DNA of 64,000 nt from Levilinea sp. (GCA_029975215.1 JARKPO010000067.1:1-64000); one strand, 5' to 3'; numbered from the stretch's first letter, positions 29,737 to 38,902 are shown. Numbers and translations: made by a program. Notes: generated by a model not told the origin, from the sequence alone.

Positions 29737-31578
29737 ATGTGTGGAATCGTGGGTTATATCGGCCCGAAAAACGCGACCCCCATCATTCTGGCGGGTTTGA
29801 AACGCCTGGAATACCGCGGATATGATTCGGCGGGGCTGGCCGTGTTGGAAAACAGCCATATAGAGGTGCGGCGCGATGCAGGTAAGCTGAACCAGCTGGA
29901 AGCGCTGGTGCAGGCGAAACCCGTTTCGGGGAATGTGGGTATCGGCCACACGCGCTGGGCAACGCACGGCGTGCCCAATGCGCGCAACGCGCACCCGCAT
30001 TTGGGCAGCACGGGGGAATTTGTGGTGGTGCACAACGGGATTGTGGAGAATTTCCTGGAGCTGCGTGAGGAATTGGGCGCAGAAGGGGTGACCTTTAACT
30101 CGGATACGGACACTGAGACAATTGTGCATTTGGTGGAACGCTACTATGCTCTGCACCATGATCTGGTGACTGCAGTGCGCATGGCGCTGAACAATCTGCA
30201 AGGGGCGCACGGTGTGGTGGTGATGTCATCGCGCGAACCTGACAAAATTGTGGCAGCGCGGATTGGAAACGCGGGCGGTGTGGTCTTGGGTCTGGGCGAC
30301 GGGGAAAACTTTGTGGCCTCCGATATTCCGGCTATTCTCGAGCACACCCGCCGGGTAATCTTTCTGGAATCGCGGCAGATGGCGGTCGTGACGCGTGAAT
30401 CGCTGCAGGTGACGACCCTGGAAGGACAGGAAATTCGCCCCACGGTGCACACGGTGGCCTGGGATCCGGTGGCAGCGGAAAAAGGGGAGTTCCGTCATTT
30501 TATGCAGAAGGAAATTCACGAACAGGTGCGCGCTCTGACGGATACCCTGGCTGGGCGGGTAGATTTTGATAACGGCAAAATCCGCTTACCGCAATTGAAC
30601 CTGGACGCTGAAGGTGCTAAGAAGATCAAGAAGATCATCATCACCGCCTGTGGCACGGCCGCACATGCGGGTATGGTAGGGAAGATTTATTTAGAGCGGA
30701 TCGCACGCATTCCAACCGAAGTGGACATCGCCTCGGAATTTCGCTACCGCGACCCGATTGTGGACGCAGATACGGTGGTACTGGCCATCAGCCAGTCCGG
30801 TGAAACCGCGGATACCCTGGCGGCGATGGATGAGGGACGGCAGCGTGGAGCCAAGCTGTGGTCCATCGTGAACGCCATCGGCTCACAGGCGATGCGCGTG
30901 GCGGATGGGTTTATCTCCATGCAGTCCGGACCGGAAATTGGCGTGGCTTCGACCAAGGCTTTTACCGCACCGTTGGTGGACTTGTTTATGCTGGCGGTGC
31001 TTTTGGGCGATTTGCGCGGGACGTTGAGCGAGAAAGAACGCTTTGATCTCGTGGCGGATTTGCGGCTGGTGCCGGATCTGGTGGGCCGCTGCCTGGATCG
31101 GGAAGACGAAATCATCCCCGTGGCGCGAAAGATGAAGGACGCTGCGCATATGCTCTACCTGGGGCGCGGGGTGAACATGCCGATTGCCTATGAGGGCGCG
31201 CTCAAGCTTAAAGAAATTTCGTATATCCATGCAGAAGCGTACCCGGCAGGGGAAATGAAGCACGGGCCGATTGCCCTGGTGGATAAGGATATGCCGGTAC
31301 TGGCGATTGCGCCGCTGGACCCGTGGTATGAGAAGATGATCTCGCAGATTGAGCAAGCAAAAGCACGGGGCGGAAGCACCCTGGTGGTGGCCACTGAGGG
31401 CGATACGCGCGTGCCGGATCTGGCGGATCACATTTTCTGGGTTCCGAAATGCCCGTGGCTGCTTAGCCCGATTGTGACCGTGATTCCGCTGCAAATATTT
31501 GCCTACCACATTGCGGCTCAACGCGGGCTGGATGTGGATCAGCCGCGTAATTTGGCTAAGTCGGTGACGGTGGAATAA
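29737..31578 (+). CDS. glmS: Glutamine--fructose-6-phosphate aminotransferase (isomerizing)
   Basis: First enzyme of amino-sugar synthesis, producing glucosamine-6-phosphate from fructose-6-phosphate and glutamine. The 613-residue product has the N-terminal glutaminase domain with the nucleophile Cys exposed after removal of Met (MCGIVGYIG) and two SIS sugar-isomerase domains (AISQSGETADTLAAM, LKLKEISYIHAEAYPAGEMKHG) ending in LAKSVTVE. The ATG has GGAGG at 29726-29730. The long leader is a glmS ribozyme that provides feedback control. It has its own terminator. Confidence 0.97.
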   Translation: MCGIVGYIGPKNATPIILAGLKRLEYRGYDSAGLAVLENSHIEVRRDAGKLNQLEALVQAKPVSGNVGIGHTRWATHGVPNARNAHPHLGSTGEFVVVHNGIVENFLELREELGAEGVTFNSDTDTETIVHLVERYYALHHDLVTAVRMALNNLQGAHGVVVMSSREPDKIVAARIGNAGGVVLGLGDGENFVASDIPAILEHTRRVIFLESRQMAVVTRESLQVTTLEGQEIRPTVHTVAWDPVAAEKGEFRHFMQKEIHEQVRALTDTLAGRVDFDNGKIRLPQLNLDAEGAKKIKKIIITACGTAAHAGMVGKIYLERIARIPTEVDIASEFRYRDPIVDADTVVLAISQSGETADTLAAMDEGRQRGAKLWSIVNAIGSQAMRVADGFISMQSGPEIGVASTKAFTAPLVDLFMLAVLLGDLRGTLSEKERFDLVADLRLVPDLVGRCLDREDEIIPVARKMKDAAHMLYLGRGVNMPIAYEGALKLKEISYIHAEAYPAGEMKHGPIALVDKDMPVLAIAPLDPWYEKMISQIEQAKARGGSTLVVATEGDTRVPDLADHIFWVPKCPWLLSPIVTVIPLQIFAYHIAAQRGLDVDQPRNLAKSVTVE

Positions 31579-31598
31579 GAAGTTCGGCAGGATACCAG

Positions 31599-31637
31599 AC
31601 CGGCCCTCCCCCAACTTTGGGAAGGCCGGTTTTTTTA
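31599..31637 (+). terminator. Rho-independent terminator of glmS
   Basis: ACCGGCC (31599-31605) pairs with GGCCGGT (31624-31630), extended by CTCCC/GGGAA-type pairing, followed by seven T residues. It ends at the stop codon of the convergent transporter gene. Confidence 0.9.
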
Positions 31638-32477
31638 TCAGAGCGTCATCAAGGCGATGGCTGCCAGGGCAGAGGCGATGCCGAAAGCCTGGGTGCGGCT
31701 GAGCCGTTCTTTGAGGAAGATCCAGGCGAGAATGACCGTGCCGCCGGGGTAGAGGGAGGCAATGACCGCGGCGATATCCATGCGGCCGGACTGACCGGCC
31801 AGAATGTAGAGTAAGTTTCCACCGATATCCAGAACGGCATTGGTAATGATGAAGGGCCAGGCAGTTTTACTGATTCCCAAGGTGGGGCGGCGCAGAAAGA
31901 TGTAGGCGGTCAGCACCACAGTGCCGCCGATGCGCGAGGCCAGCATAGGCCAAAAGACGGCTTCCTGGGTGACGCGGTTAATGAGAACAAAATAGAGCCC
32001 AAAACCAAGGCCGGCCAGGAAAGGCCATTTGAGGTCGGCTAATTGGTGAATATGGGTGCGCTCATCGTTGGAATTTTGTGAAATGAGCCAAACGGCAGCC
32101 AGGGCAAAGGCAAAACCGAGCCACTGCGGCATTCCTGGGGCGCCGTCGGTGAACAGGCCGATGATGATAGGCAGGGCTGCGGCCAGCAAGGCGGAAATGG
32201 GTGTGGCAATGCTCATCAAGCCGGTGGTCATGGCATGGTAGAGGATCATCAGAGCAAAGGATCCAATGGCTCCCACCGTGGCGCTGATGAGCAGATGGGA
32301 GATGGGCGGCAGGGTTTCACGGATAAAGGGCACCGCCAGCATCAACCCTACAAAGCCGACCAGCTCTGCATAGAAGACTGCAAGGTATGCGCCAATGCGG
32401 CGGCTGGCCAGGCCACCTGCAAAATCACCACCACCCCAAGCCAGGGCGGCCATTAATCCTAAGAAGATAGCAATCAC
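31638..32477 (-). CDS. EamA/DMT superfamily transporter
   Basis: A 279-residue membrane protein with ten predicted hydrophobic helices arranged as two EamA repeats (first in residues 3-130, second in 150-279). The start MIAIFLGLMAALAWGGGDFAGGL and the second-repeat signature SLYPGGTVILAWIFLKERLS are typical of drug/metabolite exporters. Substrate is unknown. The start is GTG at 32477 with AGGAA about 10 bases upstream. It is convergent with glmS and probably monocistronic. Confidence 0.88.
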   Translation of the reverse strand: MIAIFLGLMAALAWGGGDFAGGLASRRIGAYLAVFYAELVGFVGLMLAVPFIRETLPPISHLLISATVGAIGSFALMILYHAMTTGLMSIATPISALLAAALPIIIGLFTDGAPGMPQWLGFAFALAAVWLISQNSNDERTHIHQLADLKWPFLAGLGFGLYFVLINRVTQEAVFWPMLASRIGGTVVLTAYIFLRRPTLGISKTAWPFIITNAVLDIGGNLLYILAGQSGRMDIAAVIASLYPGGTVILAWIFLKERLSRTQAFGIASALAAIALMTL

Positions 32478-32685
32478 AATGAAGGGTTCCTTATGCGATG
32501 TGGGTGAGGAGGCAATTCAACCCATTTTACCAATGATTCAGAAATGACAGATAGAGATAGGCAACATGGGCTGCGGATGAATCTCCTCCAGGCATGGGAG
32601 GGCGGAGTCTGGTAGAATATTCATCGAAGGCGTTTTGTTTCAAATCTAAACGATATTTTTACAAAGAGGAAGATGGAGGAAACAA
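32478..32685. other. Intergenic region between EamA and ABC importer genes
   Basis: Holds the divergent promoters of the two genes. A TAGAAT (32614-32619) and an AT-rich stretch lie upstream of the plus-strand gene, but no promoter is convincing. CTCCTCC near 32583 and GGGAGGG near 32598 could form an imperfect hairpin. No TPP or other riboswitch core was recognised. Confidence 0.3.
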
Positions 32686-33630
32686 ATGATGCGGCGATTC
32701 TGGCAAATCGTTCTGGTATTTGGGGTGCTGTTGGCGGCTTGTACGCCGAAGGCGAACCAACCGCAGAAGGTTAGAATTGCTGTGCTGCCTGTGATTGACG
32801 CGCTGCCGATTTACGTGGCGCAGCAGGAGGGCTACTTTAAAGAGCAGGGGGTTGAGGTGGAAATCGTTCCGGTGCTTTCGGCTCCAGAGCGCGATCAATT
32901 GATGCAGAGCGGACAAGTGGATGGAATTTTGACCGAAGTGGTGGTCAACATGATCTACAACAAAGAGACGCCGCAAATCAAAACTGTGCGGTTTTTGCGT
33001 ACGACCACTGTGACGACGCCTATGTTCCGCATTCTGGCTTCGAAGGACAGCGGGATCAACAGCGTGGCGGATTTGGCGGGGGTGCCGATTGCCATTTCGG
33101 AAGGAACGGTGATTGAGTACATGACCGACCGCGTGCTGCAAAAGGCTGGGTTGGCCCCGGACGAGATTGCTAAGGTGGCGGTGCCGAAGATTTCGGACCG
33201 CATGGCGTTCCTGGATTCGGGGCAGGTGCAGGCGGCGGTGATGCCCGACCCGCTGGCGTCACTGTCCATCAAGAACGGAGCCAAAGTGATCATTGACGAC
33301 ACCAGCTACCCGGAAGTCAGCCATTCGGTATTGGCGTTTCGAATTGAAACCCTGGAAAAGCAAGGAGAGGCTGTGCGTAAAGTGTTGGCCGGAATTGAGC
33401 AGGCAGTGACAGCCGTCAACGGTGATAAAACCCGCTGGAATGGGCTGCTGGCCGAGTTGAAGCTGGTTCCTGAGCCCCTGCTAAAAGATTATGTACTGCC
33501 AGATTATCCGCTGGCCTCGGTGCCCACAGAAGCACAATTTGCTGACGCGATGCAGTGGGCACGGGAGAAGGGCTTGATCCAAAAAGATTTGCAGTACGCA
33601 GACTGTGTGGACGCCAGCTTCTTGCCGTGA
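32686..33630 (+). CDS. ABC importer substrate-binding lipoprotein, NMT1/TauT-like
   Basis: Extracytoplasmic solute receptor of 314 residues. A lipoprotein signal ends in the lipobox LLAAC with the lipidated C19. The mature part reads KVRIAVLPVIDALPIYVAQQEGYF, as in receptors of nitrate/sulfonate/taurine and thiamine-precursor importers (NMT1/THI5-like). The ligand is unknown. The ATG has GGAGG 8 bases upstream. It is followed by ATPase and permease genes and then menG. Confidence 0.87.
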   Translation: MMRRFWQIVLVFGVLLAACTPKANQPQKVRIAVLPVIDALPIYVAQQEGYFKEQGVEVEIVPVLSAPERDQLMQSGQVDGILTEVVVNMIYNKETPQIKTVRFLRTTTVTTPMFRILASKDSGINSVADLAGVPIAISEGTVIEYMTDRVLQKAGLAPDEIAKVAVPKISDRMAFLDSGQVQAAVMPDPLASLSIKNGAKVIIDDTSYPEVSHSVLAFRIETLEKQGEAVRKVLAGIEQAVTAVNGDKTRWNGLLAELKLVPEPLLKDYVLPDYPLASVPTEAQFADAMQWAREKGLIQKDLQYADCVDASFLP

Positions 33631-33647
33631 GAGATGCGGGACGCTGC

Positions 33648-34421
33648 ATGATCCGTCTGGAAGAGGTCTCTTTCCATTACCCATCCAAGCCGCTGATTTT
33701 TGAAAGGTTTTCGCTGGAGATTGGCGGCGGGGAAGCCTGGGCGGTTTTGGGGTCATCGGGCTGCGGTAAAAGCACGCTGCTGTACCTGGCGGCGGGGCTG
33801 CGCACGCCGACAACCGGGCGGGTATGTGTGAATGGCGCGATTCTGGAACGTCCGCGCCCCAGCACGGGACTGATTTTGCAGGATTTTGGCTTACTTCCCT
33901 GGGCTACGGTGGAAGAAAACGTGCGCCTGGGGTTTAAGATTCGCGATTTTTACGGCCCAGACGGGAAACATACACCAGAAACGACGCCGCCCGCGGAAGT
34001 TGAAGAGCGGGTGGAGCTTTGGCTCAAATGGCTGGGGCTGGACCCGGTACGAGGACAATACCCTGGGCAGCTTTCCGGCGGGCAGCGTCAGCGGACGGCG
34101 ATTGCGCGTACTTTGGTGCTGAACCCGGATTTGCTGCTGATGGATGAACCGTTTGCGTCGCTGGATGCGCCGACGCGGGAGAATTTGCAGAAAATTGTGC
34201 TGCAGCTACGGCAAGAAAACTCATTAACCAGTGTGATTGTGACCCATTCGATTGAAGAGGCGGCGGTTTTGGGACAGAGGATTTTAATCCTGCGTAACCG
34301 TACTAACCGCAGCGCGGAGGTGGTAGAAAACCCAGGGGCAGGCGGGCAGGGGTATGCGGATACCGATGAGTACCGCCGTATCTGCTCACGATTGCGCGAG
34401 TCGTTGGGGGAGCCGGCATGA
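33648..34421 (+). CDS. ABC importer ATPase, NitT/TauT type
   Basis: A 257-residue ABC ATPase with Walker A GSSGCGKST, the Q-loop at LILQDFGLLPWATVEENV, signature LSGGQRQRTAIART and Walker B LLLMDEPFASLDAPT. This pattern is typical of the TauB/SsuB/ThiZ group. The ATG at 33648 has GGGA 8 bases upstream; a GTG at 33627 overlaps the receptor stop as GTGA and is an alternative. The C-terminal 30 residues are Gly/Asp/Arg-rich and not usual for the family. It belongs to one complex with the receptor and the permease. Confidence 0.9.
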   Translation: MIRLEEVSFHYPSKPLIFERFSLEIGGGEAWAVLGSSGCGKSTLLYLAAGLRTPTTGRVCVNGAILERPRPSTGLILQDFGLLPWATVEENVRLGFKIRDFYGPDGKHTPETTPPAEVEERVELWLKWLGLDPVRGQYPGQLSGGQRQRTAIARTLVLNPDLLLMDEPFASLDAPTRENLQKIVLQLRQENSLTSVIVTHSIEEAAVLGQRILILRNRTNRSAEVVENPGAGGQGYADTDEYRRICSRLRESLGEPA

Positions 34422-35158
34422 AACGTTCGCACGCGTTGTGGGCGCTATTGGCACTGGTGGGGGTGTGGCAGGGGTTGGCGATGGTGATTCAACGGCCGAT
34501 TTTGCCCTCACCGTTGGTGGTTTTGGGAGTGTTTATTTCTGAAATTTTTGGGGAATTGGGAGGGCATTTTTTGGCCAGCCTGTGGCGGGTGACGGCCTCG
34601 ATGGTGATCAGTATTGTACTGGCTGCGCCCGCAGGCCTGGCACTGGGGCAGTCACAGCGCTTAAACCAGATTTTTGCCCCGGTGATTTACCTGCTCTACC
34701 CAATTCCCAAGGTGGTGTTTGTGCCGATTGTGGCTTTGTTCTTGGGGATTAACGACCTTTCGAAGATCGTGATGATCTTTCTGATCTTGTTTTTCCAGAT
34801 TCTGGTGCTGGTGCGCGATCAGGCGGAGGGGATTCGCCCGGAACTGGTGTATTCGGTGCGCAGTTTGGGGGCAGGGCGTCGGGCATTGTTCCGCTTTGTG
34901 TATTGGCCGGCAAGTCTGCCGGCCGTACTGACGGCGGTGCGCCAGTCCATAGGCACGGCAGTGGCGGTGTTGTATGTGGTGGAATTGGTAGCGACCAGCC
35001 GCGGACTGGGGTATTACATTTATATTCACGGCAGCACCTTTATGGATTACTCCAAGATGTATGCGGGGGTTTTGGCGATGAGCCTGCTGGGGCTGGGACT
35101 GTATTTTCTGGCCGATGTGCTGCACCGGCGCTTGTGTCCCTGGCAGTTTATCCGGTAA
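34418..35158 (+). CDS. ABC importer permease, NitT/TauT type
   Basis: A 246-residue inner-membrane permease with six hydrophobic segments and the EAA-like loop ELVYSVRSLGAGRRALFRFVYWPASLP that contacts the ATPase. Belongs to the TauC/SsuC type. The ATG overlaps the ATPase stop (ATGA) and has GGGGGAG upstream, so the three importer genes are coupled. Partner of the receptor at 32686. Transported substrate unknown. Confidence 0.9.
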   Translation: MKRSHALWALLALVGVWQGLAMVIQRPILPSPLVVLGVFISEIFGELGGHFLASLWRVTASMVISIVLAAPAGLALGQSQRLNQIFAPVIYLLYPIPKVVFVPIVALFLGINDLSKIVMIFLILFFQILVLVRDQAEGIRPELVYSVRSLGAGRRALFRFVYWPASLPAVLTAVRQSIGTAVAVLYVVELVATSRGLGYYIYIHGSTFMDYSKMYAGVLAMSLLGLGLYFLADVLHRRLCPWQFIR

Positions 35159-35172
35159 GAGAGGCTGATAGC

Positions 35173-35889
35173 ATGGCAAAGCCCGAAGAGATGCAACATT
35201 CACGAAAAGTGCGCACCATGTTTGGGCAGATTGCCCAACGATATGACCTGCTGAATCGGGTGATGACCTTTGGGCAGGATATCCGCTGGCGCAAAGAGGC
35301 TATTCGGAAACTGGAACTAAAAAACGGCCCGCAATGGGTGTTGGACGCCGGCACCGGCACGGGGGATATCGCCCTGGCGATTTATAAGCAGTTCCCGCAG
35401 GCTGTGGTGGTGGCCAGTGATTTGACGCCGGAGATGATTCAGGTGGGAAGAAAGCGCCCGGGCGCAGAGAAGATTCACTGGGTGATCGCGGATGCGATGG
35501 ATTTGCCTTTTGCGTCAGAGACATTTGATGGGGTGATTTCGGGTTATTTGCTGCGAAACGTTCCAGATGTGAACGGTGCACTGCGCGAACAGTGCCGGGT
35601 GTTGAAACCGCTGAAGACGATGGTTTCTTTGGATACCACCCCGCCTGCCGACAACTTTCTCAAGCCGTTTATCGGCTTCTTTTTGCATCGAGTGATCCCT
35701 TTGATGGGGAAAATTCTCACCGGACATACTGAGGCGTATACCTATTTGCCGGATACCACCGAGCATTTTTTGCCAGCGGATAAGCTGGCAGCGCGTATGG
35801 AAGCGGTAGGTTTTTGGCCGGTTCAGTTCTGCAAACGCATGTTTGGGACGATGGCGATTCACTTTGCGGTGAAAAACCCAAAGAGCTGA
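35173..35889 (+). CDS. menG: Demethylmenaquinone methyltransferase
   Basis: SAM-dependent methyltransferase of the UbiE/MenG family, 238 residues. It methylates demethylmenaquinone in the last step of menaquinone synthesis. The signature blocks are present: MFGQIAQRYDLLNRVMTFGQDIRWR, the SAM-binding VLDAGTGTGDIALAI, SGYLLRNVPDVNGALRE and the C-terminal RMFGTMAIHFAVK. The real ATG is at 35173; the frame is open upstream inside the permease gene. Its 3' end overlaps that of the convergent menA by 31 bases. Confidence 0.92.
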   Translation: MAKPEEMQHSRKVRTMFGQIAQRYDLLNRVMTFGQDIRWRKEAIRKLELKNGPQWVLDAGTGTGDIALAIYKQFPQAVVVASDLTPEMIQVGRKRPGAEKIHWVIADAMDLPFASETFDGVISGYLLRNVPDVNGALREQCRVLKPLKTMVSLDTTPPADNFLKPFIGFFLHRVIPLMGKILTGHTEAYTYLPDTTEHFLPADKLAARMEAVGFWPVQFCKRMFGTMAIHFAVKNPKS

Positions 35890-36809
35890 AACGGAATCAG
35901 ACCGCTAAGGGCCAGAGCGGCAGCCAGGAGCACGCCGTAGAGAAAAGTCAGACGCGAAGTCTTGGCCAGCAGCTGGTTGAAAATCGGTCCGGTTTTAGCT
36001 GCGCGAAGTTGACGAAAGACGCGCAGCGCATTGGGGGCGGCAACATACACCAGGAACAGCCACACCTGGCCCTGTAAGAGAATGAAGAGCAGCAGGGGGA
36101 CGGCAAAGGCCAGGAGGAGCATACTGGCGTATTCGGTTTCACCCGCCTGGCGGCCAAAGCGAATGGGAAGGTTGATGCGCCCGGCGCGGCGGTCGGTTTC
36201 GATGTCGCGGATATTGTTGACTACCAGAATAGCGGTGACCAGGGATCCCACCCCGGCAGCGGCGGGCCAGGCGGTCCAGGGAAGCGTGCCGCTGACCACC
36301 CAGGCGGTGCCGCACACCGCCACAAATCCAAAGAAAATCATAGCGAAAAGGTCGCCCAGGCCGTAATCGGAAAGGGGATACGGCCCCAGGGAATAGAGCG
36401 CGGCCCCTAGAGCGGCGCTCAGCCCGATCAAGATGACGCCCCAACCTGCCAGAGAGGTGAGATACAGCCCGCAGGCGGCGGCGAGCACGGCGATGACCCC
36501 GACTCCCTGCCAAACCTGAGTGGGAGTGAGAATGCCTGCCTGGGTAACACGGGTGGGACCCAGCCGGTCGTGGGTGTCGGTGCCTTTTGAGAAATCGGCG
36601 ACGTCGTTGATCAGATTGGCAGCAATTTGAAACAGAACGGCCACCAGGAGGGCGGCCAGCGCAGCACCCAGGCGGAAAGGACCGCGGTGGAGAATGGCGA
36701 TGCCGCAGCCAACCAGCACTGGGGACATGGAGGCAAAGAGGGTTTTGGGGCGAATGGCCAGCCACCAGCGTTGGAAGCGGGTCAGGGAGAGGGGGGAAGG
36801 GACGGTCAT
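35859..36809 (-). CDS. menA: 1,4-dihydroxy-2-naphthoate polyprenyltransferase
   Basis: Integral membrane UbiA-type prenyltransferase of 316 residues that joins the isoprenoid tail to dihydroxynaphthoate in menaquinone synthesis. It begins RWWLAIRPKTL and has the two acidic motifs NDVADFSKGTD and NNIRDIETDRRAG needed for magnesium-diphosphate binding. About eight helices are visible. It is the third gene of a minus-strand unit with the ATP-cone kinase (25 bases away) and the SufR-like regulator, and is convergent with menG. Confidence 0.93.
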   Translation of the reverse strand: MTVPSPLSLTRFQRWWLAIRPKTLFASMSPVLVGCGIAILHRGPFRLGAALAALLVAVLFQIAANLINDVADFSKGTDTHDRLGPTRVTQAGILTPTQVWQGVGVIAVLAAACGLYLTSLAGWGVILIGLSAALGAALYSLGPYPLSDYGLGDLFAMIFFGFVAVCGTAWVVSGTLPWTAWPAAAGVGSLVTAILVVNNIRDIETDRRAGRINLPIRFGRQAGETEYASMLLLAFAVPLLLFILLQGQVWLFLVYVAAPNALRVFRQLRAAKTGPIFNQLLAKTSRLTFLYGVLLAAALALSGLIPFQLFGFFTAK

Positions 36810-36834
36810 GACGGAGGTCGGCCTTTATGGGGGA

Positions 36835-38175
36835 TTAATATTGATAGACGCTGCCACCGATGAATTCGCGCAGTACAGAGTCCTTGGGAATGAGTTGATC
36901 GCCTTCCAACGGCTCGATGGTTTGCAGGAGCTTCAGGATGCGGTCGGCGCGGGTGAAGGCGTCTTCGCGCAGCGGGTCATTACGATAGGTGTCAGCCCAT
37001 TTCTGGAAGCTTTCCAGCAGGCGGGCGCGGTAGATGGACAATTCGTAGGGCATGGCACTGTTGACGATGTAATCGGTGGTGCCAATTTGCGGGATGATAT
37101 TGCGCAGTTCGCTGGAGCGCACGTAATGCCAGTGTTCTAGAGTGCGGGTGGGGTCGTAGGCACGGTGTGAGGCGTCGCGCAGCATGCGGCGAATGAGGCG
37201 CAGATCAGCCCAGCGTACATATTCGCCCTCGGTGTTCTTCATTTGCAGCAGCGGTTCCAGATACACCTTAAATTTTTGCTCATCGGGGATGCTCTCGGTC
37301 ATGGCGGGATAGAGACCGTGCAGGCTGTCGATGAGAATGACTTCGCCGGCGGCCAGCTTCATGGGAGTGTGGTTGTTGGTGCGGTGGCCGGTTTTAAAAT
37401 CATAGAAGGGGATGCGCACTTCTTCACCAGAGATGAGGCGTGCCAGGTGCTGGTTGATCAGGGGGATATCCAGTGCCTGCGGAGTCTCAAAATCATAGTC
37501 GCCGAACTCATCTTTAGGGTGCAGCTCCAGATCGAAGAAATAATGATCCACGTTGAGGGTGACTAGTTTGACACCTAGATGGCGAAGATGCTGACCGATC
37601 TTGATGGTTGTGGTGGTCTTACCAGAGGAAGAGGGGCCGGTGATAATGACCACTTTGATTTCACCGCGGCGAGGGGCGATGAGTTCCACGGCATTTTCAA
37701 TGTCTTCGTTATAGGCAGCCTCTGCTTCTTGAATGATCTGCGCCATTTCGCCCTGACGGACGCGCTGATTGTATGCCTCTACGGTGTGTACGCGGTGGGC
37801 CACGGCCCAATCGAGGACATGCCAGATTTTGGCCCAGGGGATATTGCCGGAGGGGCTTTGGGCGCGTTCGGCGCGTTCTTTGCGGTGCCGGGCGCGTTCA
37901 TCGCGGTACAAGATGTAAGCTTTCGCGACTTTTGCATGGCCGTTTTCAATGAGGACTTTTTCGACCAGATCCTGAATTTCTTCAATAGTGGGAATGTGGC
38001 CGGGCGGTGTGGTACGTTCGAGCAGGGAGACCACCTGCTGGCTGAGTCCTTCGGCGATGGTGCGATCGCGCCCGCCCACGGCCACAGCTGCGCGGTAGAT
38101 GGCATTCGTGATGCGGTCAGGGGTGAAGGGAACAACAGCACCGGAGCGTTTGATAACTTTCTCAATAGACGTCAT
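36835..38175 (-). CDS. ATP-cone/uridine kinase-like fusion protein
   Basis: A 446-residue cytosolic protein. Residues 1-95 form an ATP-cone domain (KVIKRSGAVVPFTPDRITNAI...), the nucleotide-sensing module known from ribonucleotide reductases and NrdR. Residues about 165-445 are a P-loop kinase of the uridine kinase/phosphoribulokinase type with Walker A GPSSSGKTTTT at 180-190 and VNVDHYFFDLELHPKDEFGDYD-like substrate segment. The combination suggests a nucleoside kinase under direct nucleotide control, but the phosphorylated substrate is unknown. The start overlaps the end of the regulator gene by 4 bases. Confidence 0.85.
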   Translation of the reverse strand: MTSIEKVIKRSGAVVPFTPDRITNAIYRAAVAVGGRDRTIAEGLSQQVVSLLERTTPPGHIPTIEEIQDLVEKVLIENGHAKVAKAYILYRDERARHRKERAERAQSPSGNIPWAKIWHVLDWAVAHRVHTVEAYNQRVRQGEMAQIIQEAEAAYNEDIENAVELIAPRRGEIKVVIITGPSSSGKTTTTIKIGQHLRHLGVKLVTLNVDHYFFDLELHPKDEFGDYDFETPQALDIPLINQHLARLISGEEVRIPFYDFKTGHRTNNHTPMKLAAGEVILIDSLHGLYPAMTESIPDEQKFKVYLEPLLQMKNTEGEYVRWADLRLIRRMLRDASHRAYDPTRTLEHWHYVRSSELRNIIPQIGTTDYIVNSAMPYELSIYRARLLESFQKWADTYRNDPLREDAFTRADRILKLLQTIEPLEGDQLIPKDSVLREFIGGSVYQY

Positions 38176-38864
38176 TTTTGCCTGCCTTCCGTTGAGTCAT
38201 CTGAGTCATCCTCGATCCGCGGCTGCGCGGACAGAGCGGTACTTGCGGGGTTGGTTGCCTTGGATTCCAGAGTGAACAGGCATAGAGAGGAGGGGTCGGC
38301 GGGGTGAATGCGGCTGTGCTGCTGGGCCGAAGTACCTGTGAGGCGATGGATGATGTGCTGATCCATTTGACACAATTCGGGATGCTTTTGGAGGATGCGC
38401 CAGTAGGGGCAAGCCCGGAAGATGAGGCGCGGGCCGGATTGATGGGCTTCCCAACGGGCATCATGGCCGTGCTGGTTGAAATGCTGGACGCAATTTTGTA
38501 TGCGTAAGGTAAGACGGAGAGGCGCGGAGGGATTGGGAATCATCTTTTGAGCCAGTTCTTCCGGCAAATCCGGCACGGATGGACTGCGATTTTGGGAGAG
38601 AAGTTGGAGAAGAGCAGAGGCCAGGACGGCCAGATTCTCTGGCTTTTGGTCCGCGGCCAGTGCATAGAACTTTTCGGGGCGGCCTTTGCGGCGAGTGGAT
38701 TCTTCGACTGCCGCTAGCGCAATTTTACCGGCGCGCAGCAGGTTAGCGATGTGATATTGAATATTCGGACGGGTTTGACCCAGAGCACGGCTAAGATCCG
38801 CCACGGAAGCCGTGCGGTGTTTGAGTAAATAGGCCAGGATGCGCTCAGATGTGGGCTGATCCAT
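38172..38864 (-). CDS. ArsR/SufR-like regulator with C-terminal cysteines
   Basis: A 230-residue transcription factor. Residues 5-60 form a winged helix (SERILAYLLKHRTASVADLSRALGQTRPNIQYHIANLL). The C-terminal half has three cysteines in the arrangement RIQNC...RACPYWRILQKHPELC, like the Fe-S-binding region of SufR-type regulators, so it may sense iron-sulfur or redox status (inference). The first ATG lies only 6 bases after a TATAAT box, so the mRNA may be leaderless. It is divergent from the nuo operon, with an AT-rich dyad between, and precedes the kinase and menA genes. Confidence 0.83.
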   Translation of the reverse strand: MDQPTSERILAYLLKHRTASVADLSRALGQTRPNIQYHIANLLRAGKIALAAVEESTRRKGRPEKFYALAADQKPENLAVLASALLQLLSQNRSPSVPDLPEELAQKMIPNPSAPLRLTLRIQNCVQHFNQHGHDARWEAHQSGPRLIFRACPYWRILQKHPELCQMDQHIIHRLTGTSAQQHSRIHPADPSSLCLFTLESKATNPASTALSAQPRIEDDSDDSTEGRQK

Positions 38865-38870
38865 GCGATT

Positions 38871-38876
38871 ATTATA
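38871..38876 (-). promoter_or_regulatory. -10 box at the start codon of the SufR-like gene
   Basis: TATAAT on the minus strand ends 6 bases before the ATG at 38864. Transcription would begin at or next to the start codon, and no ribosome binding site is present. An upstream TTG at 38879 is an alternative translation start but lies before the -10 box's expected start site. Confidence 0.6.
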
Positions 38877-38880
38877 CAAT

Positions 38881-38902
38881 AAAATAAAGAAAAATTTATT
38901 TT
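38881..38902. promoter_or_regulatory. AT-rich dyad between regulator and nuo promoters
   Basis: AAAATAAA (38881-38888) and TTTATTTT (38895-38902) form an 8-bp inverted repeat with a 6-base spacer. It lies between the regulator's -10 box and the nuo -35 box, a natural operator position. Confidence 0.45.

Noticed and set aside
29463..29825. A 118-codon plus-strand frame upstream of and into glmS
   Set aside because: It overlaps the glmS ribozyme and the glmS start in another frame; the RNA structure explains the region.
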